From NCBI GenBank assembly GCA_903813345.2, contig CAIIXF020000010.1:7181169-7245168 (forward strand): 64,000 nucleotides of DNA, written 5' to 3'. Each line of letters begins with the position of its first letter. Position 1 is the stretch's first letter. Of this stretch, positions 58,501-64,000 are shown in pieces. The translations under genes and the position numbers were made by a program. The notes under the pieces are model-generated. The model made no database searches, was not told the DNA's origin, and saw only the letters and a list, made by a program, of their open reading frames with translations. The stretch is from Owenia fusiformis (Eukaryota > Annelida > Polychaeta > Sabellida > Oweniidae).

Positions 58501-61500
58501 GGCGAAATTTATGGTATATGGTATAAGAGAAAATATATGGTATCTCAAGGCTCCTATATATCCGTATAAAAGTATTTTTGGAAAAGCGCAGTCACGCCGA
58601 ACTAAACTAATTACTGCCAAGGAAACCTTTTATCAAATAACTCACTTCACGTTTTCTGTAGATGATGAAATTCAGTGTATCTCCTATTGTACGTGTTGCG
58701 GTAGAACCAAAAGACCCCCAACATCTCCCAAAGCTTGTGGAGGGCCTAAAACTGCTCGCCAAATCGGATCCCATGGTATTAACCCTCACTGAAGAATCAG
58801 GCGAACATATCGTTGCCGGAGCTGGAGAACTCCATTTGGAAATCTGCTTGAAAGCTTTGGAAGAAGATTACGCTGGAATTCCCCTGAAGAAATCCGATCC
58901 TGCTGTATCTTACCGTGAGAGTGTCGAAGAAAATTCCAGCATGACTTGTCTTTCTAAATCTCCAAACAAGCACAATCGTCTTTTCTTCACAGCGTCTCCC
59001 TTGGCAAAAGGTCTTCCCGAGGATATCGACCAGGGAAAAATCTCTCCCCTTCAAGACAACTTGGCCCGTGGTAAATATCTTGTTGACAAATATGATTGGG
59101 AACCCGGAGAAGCAAGGAAAATCTGGTGTTTTGGACCTGAAGGCACAGGGCCCAATCTGCTAGTGGATGTCAGCAAAGGAGTGCAGTACCTCGATGAAAT
59201 CAAAGACAGTGTTGTTGCTGGATTTCAGTGGGCAACTAAAGAGGTGAGATGCATATAAGTTGTAGCGACAAGAAAATATAAGTCTTGTGTCTGGCCGTCT
59301 AGTGGCGGCTTATCTAAAAAATAAAGAGTTGGCCATGTGACTTCTGTTAACTTTTATACATATTTGTAGTTTCTCTAAATTGGCTTTTTTGTTTAGAATT
59401 TGTTGACCCGAAAGGAAGCCTCATAAATTATAAAATCTTGAAACCAAGTCATATTATTAAACCTTATATCCCATCCACCCTCTGAGCATTCTGATACTTT
59501 TTTTTTATTTTTTTTTATTGTATTTCTTTATTTCAAATTATTACAATAAACACAAATACATTAGCGGCTTTGTAAGGTACATTATAAGCCACTTTTAGGA
59601 TGATGATTCACAAAACTAGGTCTGCAAATGATCTGATAGTAATGATACTATTAAGCATAATAGGTCACTAGACTGCCTGGGGTCCCTCAACACAGTTCCT
59701 GATAAACACTGCACTCAACTTCAAAATATCAATGTTTTGCTCTTTCTTAAGTGTTTCGTGGCCATAAAGAATAAAGTTTAGTTTTTCCTGCCTGTTCTTA
59801 CATAAATTTCTGTATCCAATATTTAGATCACAGAGTTGTTGTTCAAAAGTAATAAAATAATTCTGTCGAATGGGACAGGAGAAAAACACATGAATTGTGG
59901 TTTCATTTGTGTGGCCACAAGCACAATCTGGCGAAAGAATATTTACAAAGTTATGTGCATGTAAATGAGCTTTAAATATAAAATCCACTCTTATTCTGTT
60001 TAAATAGATTTCAAGTGATCTACTGACATTGATATCAGATGCCAAAGTTATGTTTGTGCTCATCAAACTCTTTGTCAATGCCCTCTTAAAGGAATGTATG
60101 TTAATGCACTCTCTTAAAGTTGGCTCAAGTGAGTTCCACTCTCCTAAACAAGAAAAAACACATGATCTATTTTGGATTGATGATCTTTTCGCGGGGATGT
60201 GATATGGTAAGGTTAATCTTAGATCTCTTATAGGTGCTCTTTTAAACTTTGCAAAAATAGAGCTAACATAATTCGGAGCATTACCCTTATTAACTTTAAA
60301 AACTAGGAACATCCTATGTAATTTCCTACGGATTTCGAGTGATGGCCAATTTAAAGTATGGAGTGTTTTGATGGTGGATGATCCGTGGATGACACCTGAG
60401 CAAATCACAGCAGCTTTATAATATAATTTATCCAGGCATTTTAGAGTCAAGGAGTTTGCACAGCCATAGAGTATATCATAGAAGTCAAAATGTGGCAAAA
60501 TGTAAGAATTAAACATGAGTTGAAGATGTTTTCCACTGAGTTTTTTTGATAAACTTTTCAAGTGGTTAAGTAGCTTGTCAATTTTGTTTGAGGCCTGAAT
60601 AATGTGCGGTTCAAACGACAAATTTTGGTCAAAAGTAAAGCCAAGGTGCTTATGTTCATTGACTTTAGGAATTATATCACCACTAAGTAACATTGGTGGA
60701 GTTTGTAACTCTGATTTTCTTTGGTCAAAAAAAGTTAGTTCTGCACTTTTGCTGGCCTTAAATTGCAATCTCCATTTTTGTGACCACTCATAAATATTAT
60801 TAAGGTCAGTCTGCAGTAGAGCCATCTTATTATTTAGATCATGCTCTTTGAAGGATTGATAAATAGAAGTGTCGTCAGCAAATAAGTAACATTTTGAGCT
60901 AATATTGTCGGTAATATCATTTATATACAAAAGGAACAGTAAAGGGCCTAAAATAGACCCTTGAGGCACTCCTGAATTTATATAGTTCTCATCAGACCAT
61001 TTAGATTCTTGGCCATCGATCACAACTCTTACCCTACGATTTTCCAGGTAAGATTTAATTAGGAAACAGATATTTTCCCCAAACCATAACTTGCAAGCTT
61101 ACTTAATAAATGAATGTGCGGCATTGAATCAAACGCAGCTGAAATATCTAAGAAAATACTTTTAACATTGTTACCATTATCTAAGCAATCTGTGATATAG
61201 TCAATTATGGTTAAAAGCTGGAGCTGGGTTCCATGACCAGGGATAAATCCACTTTGTAAGTTGTAAAGAAGGTTCTGATCCTGAAGAAATTGAAATAATT
61301 GATTAAAAATAATTCTTTCTGTAACCTTTGAAATACAGCTTAGTAGTGTGACAGGTCTGTAATTTGAGGGAGTATTCTTATCGTTCTTTTTGTGGATTGG
61401 TGTGATATTACCAAGTTTCCAGCATTCGGGGAACTGGTTGGTCAAAAATATTTTATTGATTAATTTAGACAAAGGAAATGCGAGAGCAGGTGCTGAAAGT

Positions 61501-63093
61501 TTAAGCATCCTATTACTGATCTGATCAGGCCCAGATGCTTTATTAATATTTAGAGACATCAAAGCTATATAAACCTCATCTCTATTTGTTGAAAGTATAT
61601 CAAAAGATGCATTTGTACGTTTTTGGTCAAGAACAACAGGGTCAAAATGATCGCCGATGTGAAAACTTTTAATAAAATGAGCTAAAAATATATTTGCCTT
61701 CTCTTTACCAGTCATTACATTTTCGCCATTTTGGTCGACTAAGACAGGAATAGAGCTTAAACGTGTCCCTGTAAATAATCTTGAGGCAACATTCCAATAT
61801 GATTTAGATCCAAACTGTTGGGTTTCCATTTTATTTATCATGCGTTTTTCATGCTCATCTTTTGCTTTAGAGATTGCATCATTGACTATGGCACACTGAT
61901 CTTGATACTTTTGATAATGTTCTTGACTGTTAGAGTGTCTGAATTTGTAATGGTATTTATTTCTTTTGTTAATCTGAGTTCGAATTTGATCATTAAACCA
62001 TGGTTTATCATTTGATTTAACTTTAATAAGCTTGTTGGGAATACATTTGGAATATATATCAAATAAACAATTGGAGAAATTTCCACCAACATGGTTCATG
62101 TCATTTGAATTTTCGATGATATTGCAAAGGTTACTGTCGCGTATAGAGTCATTTAACACATTTACATCAACATTAGAATATTGCCATATTCTCCGAAAAT
62201 ATATTGGATTTTTCACAGTGCCCATTAACATTTCAAAACTTAGGGTACTATGATCTGTGTTGCCTACTGGAGGCGTTACGGTTTGAGATACAATCATGTT
62301 AGGAATGTTAGAAATCAGGAGATCAATGCAAGATCTGCTCGTTAACGTAACTCGCGTTGGTTCATTTATCAGTTGTGTCAGGCCAAGAATTCGCAATGAA
62401 TTTAGTAAAATGTCACCTTCATATTTGTCAATGTCACCTGATACTGATACTCATAGCATCTTTCCGTTTCACCTGAAACATCTCAGGGCTGAGAAGAAAT
62501 GAGATGTCATGGTTTATCATGATGCCCTCTGAGAGCATTTGACAAAAACATATAAAGAGGACAATGCATGCATATCAATATATTAGAAATGGGAACGATT
62601 TCAAGCTCAAATACTATTTTATTTTACTTTCTGATTGATTGACATTTCTTGATAACTGAATTGGTGTTAATCTGGGTAATCAAGGGATTATAGTTGCTGA
62701 GCATCCTACAATATCTTTAAATGACCCAGATGATGAACGGATAGAATCAGTAAATAAACTAAACCGTTATACTGTGCTCAACTAAAAGTAAAGCATTTTT
62801 CTTGTATTTCAAACATCATATGTCAGCCATCTCGTTTTATTTCCCTTCATGTTAAAATTGCAGGGTATAATGACTACTAACTTATACATAATATATTTGT
62901 TTGCTTATAGGGAGTACTCTGTGATGAAAACATGCGTGGTGTGAGATTCAACATTCATGATGTGACACTTCATGCTGATGCTATCCATAGAGGAGGTGGT
63001 CAGATCATCCCTACAGCAAGAAGAGTCCTCTATGCCTCTGTACTTACAGCCAAGCCCTGTCTATTAGAGCCAATATACCTTTGCGAAATTCAG
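46579..63093 (+). CDS. EEF2: eukaryotic elongation factor 2 (copy B), 3' end outside the window
   Basis: This is the second eEF2 (translocation GTPase). Exons: 46579-46581 (ATG only, proposed from aagATGgtaag), 52949-53163, 53991-54172, 54960-55402, 56350-56602, 57182-57377, 57509-57647, 58662-59243, 62911-63093. That is 732 codons, with the last two exons beyond the right edge. Exon phases equal those of copy A, and lengths match except exon 4, which is one codon shorter. All splice sites are GT-AG and no stop or frameshift is seen, so it looks functional. Motifs: AHMDHGKST (Met where Val is usual), [13 protein letters not shown] kept but preceded by GEM instead of GET, DTPGH instead of DSPGH, canonical [12 protein letters not shown], and the diphthamide histidine in DAIHRGGGQ (H697). 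Exon 5 onward is closer to typical eEF2 than copy A. Introns 1 and 8 are swollen by mobile elements. Exon 1 is the least certain part. Confidence 0.9.
46963..47840. repeat. hAT-like MITE relic in eEF2 B intron 1
   Basis: It starts 'cagtggcgtagccaggattt', a common hAT-MITE terminus. Two similar blocks ('cctccaaaagtttggcaacc' near 47085 and 'cctccaaaggtttggcaacc' near 47780) lie about 690 bp apart in the same orientation. The right limit is uncertain. Confidence 0.4.
48225..49298 (-). repeat. satellite-bearing element, copy 2, six ~162-bp units
   Basis: This is the inverted counterpart of 39041-40462. It begins aagccacacggtgaac, has six tandem units marked by 'aaaatccaaaatggcc' near 48280, 48441, 48604, 48766, 48926 and 49086, and ends 'cgggacgcccgcccaaccgc' and 'gataaaaa'. 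Units are much alike. It sits in intron 1 of eEF2 copy B. Confidence 0.9.
49391..49969. mobile_element. 579-bp MITE with ends TAACCC..CTATCACACCAAAC
   Basis: The left end, taacccccctatcacaccaa, is inverted at the right: ttggtgtgatagtagggtta. The match extends inward (actagttct versus agaacgagt). The interior repeats 'gttcgtaaacag' and 'tttgtaaacag' type blocks. No transposase. Confidence 0.75.
50241..52540. mobile_element. 2.3-kb element with TIRs AGAGAGGTTTCGC (class unknown)
   Basis: agagaggtttcgcacaacg at the left is inverted at the right as cgttttgcgaaacctctct. Subterminal blocks (ttagct, atccgta) also correspond. The interior carries a ~600-bp A/C-rich tandem-like region (about 50920-51545) and a dispersed repeat relic near 51566-51650. 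No transposase motif was recognised, so it is probably non-autonomous. It lies in eEF2 B intron 1. Confidence 0.6.
50920..51545. repeat. A/C-rich, strand-asymmetric degenerate repeat
   Basis: It is built from variants of 'aacacaattgggcacaaccc' and 'acaaccaa-taaacac', with very few G or T bases for about 600 bases. Open frames across it (Thr/Asn/Gln-rich) are compositional. Confidence 0.7.
52590..52761. repeat. 172-bp foldback with ~70-bp arms
   Basis: acaaatagtgattgccacat at the left is inverted as 'atggcagtcactatttgt' at the right. The inner arms 'gggaatatcctgtc' and 'gacaggatattccc' pair exactly. It lies 188 bp upstream of eEF2 B exon 2. Confidence 0.85.
54372..54515. repeat. three-copy tandem repeat in eEF2 B intron 3
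   Basis: A unit of ~55-60 bases containing 'tttgaattttctctc' and 'tttcttcacttg-tttta' is repeated about two and a half times. Confidence 0.7.
57702..58043. mobile_element. 342-bp MITE in eEF2 B intron 7
   Basis: The ends are ~33-bp inverted repeats: tgtatctcatacttgagtgg at the left, inverted as 'ccactcaagtatgagataca' at the right. The interior 'tatatgtcccgctccagg' region matches the truncated copy at 14196-14333. No coding sequence. Confidence 0.85.
58060..58173. repeat. 114-bp foldback adjacent to the MITE
   Basis: ggtttggatacatggaatat at the left is inverted as 'atattccctgtatccaaaac' at the right. The central arms read cttccctcg and ctcgggaag. The gggatattccc core resembles the foldback at 52590-52761. 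Confidence 0.8.
59499..62437 (-). mobile_element. 5'-truncated LINE in antisense orientation within eEF2 B intron 8
   Basis: This is a minus-strand non-LTR retrotransposon. Its 3' end is an A-rich tail (T-rich on the plus strand, 59499-59530). An 8-bp direct repeat, ctgatact, flanks it (59491-59498 and 62438-62445), as expected for a target-site duplication. The 5' end is cut within the endonuclease domain, a common outcome of incomplete reverse transcription. It is the least decayed mobile element in the window. Confidence 0.85.
59668..62436 (-). pseudogene. LINE ORF2: endonuclease C-terminus plus reverse transcriptase, one frameshift
   Basis: Two minus-strand frames, 62396-61059 (445 codons) and 61023-59668 (451 codons), form one protein broken by a single-base frameshift near the G-run at 61077-61080. 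In order: the end of the AP-endonuclease domain ([15 protein letters not shown]), a linker, then reverse-transcriptase motifs [37 protein letters not shown] (motif A), [24 protein letters not shown] (motif C, residues 48-51 of the second part), and HLGFTFD. A C-terminal Cys/His motif follows ([17 protein letters not shown]). Domain order and motifs fit the jockey/CR1 group. The catalytic aspartates are present, but the frameshift and the missing 5' part make it non-functional. Confidence 0.9.
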
Positions 63094-64000
63094 GTGAGCC
63101 AATCAATAACAATGTCAATTAAAAGAAAGAAAGATCATGCGCACGTTCCATTTCAGACCACAAACGGAGCAGTTTATGTAGCATGATCCATACATAGGCC
63201 CGCATGTAGGGAACCTTGCATTTGACTTTAAAGAGTGACCTTTCTGGCTAAGGGTGAGGCCGGGCCAAAGGTTGAAAAGGAGTCTTACCTAGTAAGCATG
63301 CAGTACAAATTCCAAAACTGATAAAAATACACATTTCTATTTTAATAAGGCATTCAATTTTTCATTTATCTTTTTGATTAATTGAAAGATAATTTTTTTC
63401 TCTATTAGAAAATACTTTTTCAAGCTTCCAGAATGCACAATTATTTCTAACCCTCTATTCTTTGAGCATCTTTTGATTTGGCATCTAAGAGCTACCATCA
63501 TATTCCGAATCACAACAGTAAAGAAAATGCAATCTACCTCAGCGCACATACCTTCCACTGGCTTCCTCTATATTATTCCATCATATAAATAAAAAGCCAT
63601 AGTAGGAATACAAAATAAGGTGATTCTAACAATTCTGACTGACTTTGATATTATACGAATCACCTTTCTCTACTTCTATGTCCAATTCAACATATTTCAC
63701 CCGACCTTGATTTCAAGTTAGGGTTTTTTCATTCATTTTCTTCAATGGCCACAACAGGTCAGTCTTCATAGTCCTAGGAAAACTTTGAACATGGATACAT
63801 GAATCTAAAACAAGAGGAAATGGTGTCATTGTCAGATTGCCATTGCCAAACAATGTTATGCTATTTTGGCTCCAAGCAAAGTGGTCTCGTAAGGAAAGAA
63901 AATGACTTCCCAAGATTATGACCACGACCTTCATATTTTGAGTTTTGTAACCATTTTAGGTCCTTTACCAGAGAGGAATGAGCTAATTCGAAAATAACAA
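63094..64000. other. start of eEF2 B intron 9; no exon seen
   Basis: After the donor gtgagc the sequence shows no match to eEF2 exons 10 or 11 as read from copy A. The remaining two exons should lie beyond the right edge. Confidence 0.6.

Overview
The window is animal nuclear DNA, AT-rich and full of introns and transposable elements. The GT-AG introns, the eEF2 sequence, the LINE, mariner, hAT-like and pogo-like elements and the many short inverted-repeat elements suggest an invertebrate bilaterian, probably marine. The sequence alone does not fix the phylum.

Layout. 1-7.5 kb: non-coding, with a hairpin, a hAT-like non-autonomous element (2890-4043) and a MITE (6756-6947). 7537-9890, minus strand: a 785-codon exon of an unrecognised acidic, disordered protein, bounded by a good splice acceptor and donor. 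10-27 kb: no gene found; it holds a minisatellite, a SINE, degenerate tandem repeats and several inverted-repeat elements. 27.09-27.95 kb: an unusual foldback minisatellite just upstream of the first eEF2 gene. 28.38-36.34 kb: a complete 11-exon eEF2 gene (copy A, 841 aa). 36.3-46.4 kb: intergenic, with pogo-like, piggyBac-like and mariner-like relics, a LINE fragment split by a mariner-like element, and one copy of a 162-bp-unit satellite element. 46.58-63.09 kb: a second eEF2 gene (copy B, nine exons visible, running off the right edge). Its 6.4-kb intron 1 and its intron 8 are loaded with mobile DNA, including a 2.9-kb antisense LINE.

Both eEF2 copies are intact in every exon seen, with the same exon phases and almost the same exon lengths, so they are tandem duplicates. 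Their similarity is patchy: runs of 50-76 bases are identical even at silent sites, while neighbouring stretches differ in many residues. In at least two places the identity crosses a splice donor into the intron. Local gene conversion is the simplest explanation. Each copy departs from the usual eEF2 sequence at different residues of the GTPase domain.

No tRNA gene, rRNA gene or CRISPR array was found. Everything here was read by eye without database searches or alignments, so family names for repeats are inferences from terminal motifs.
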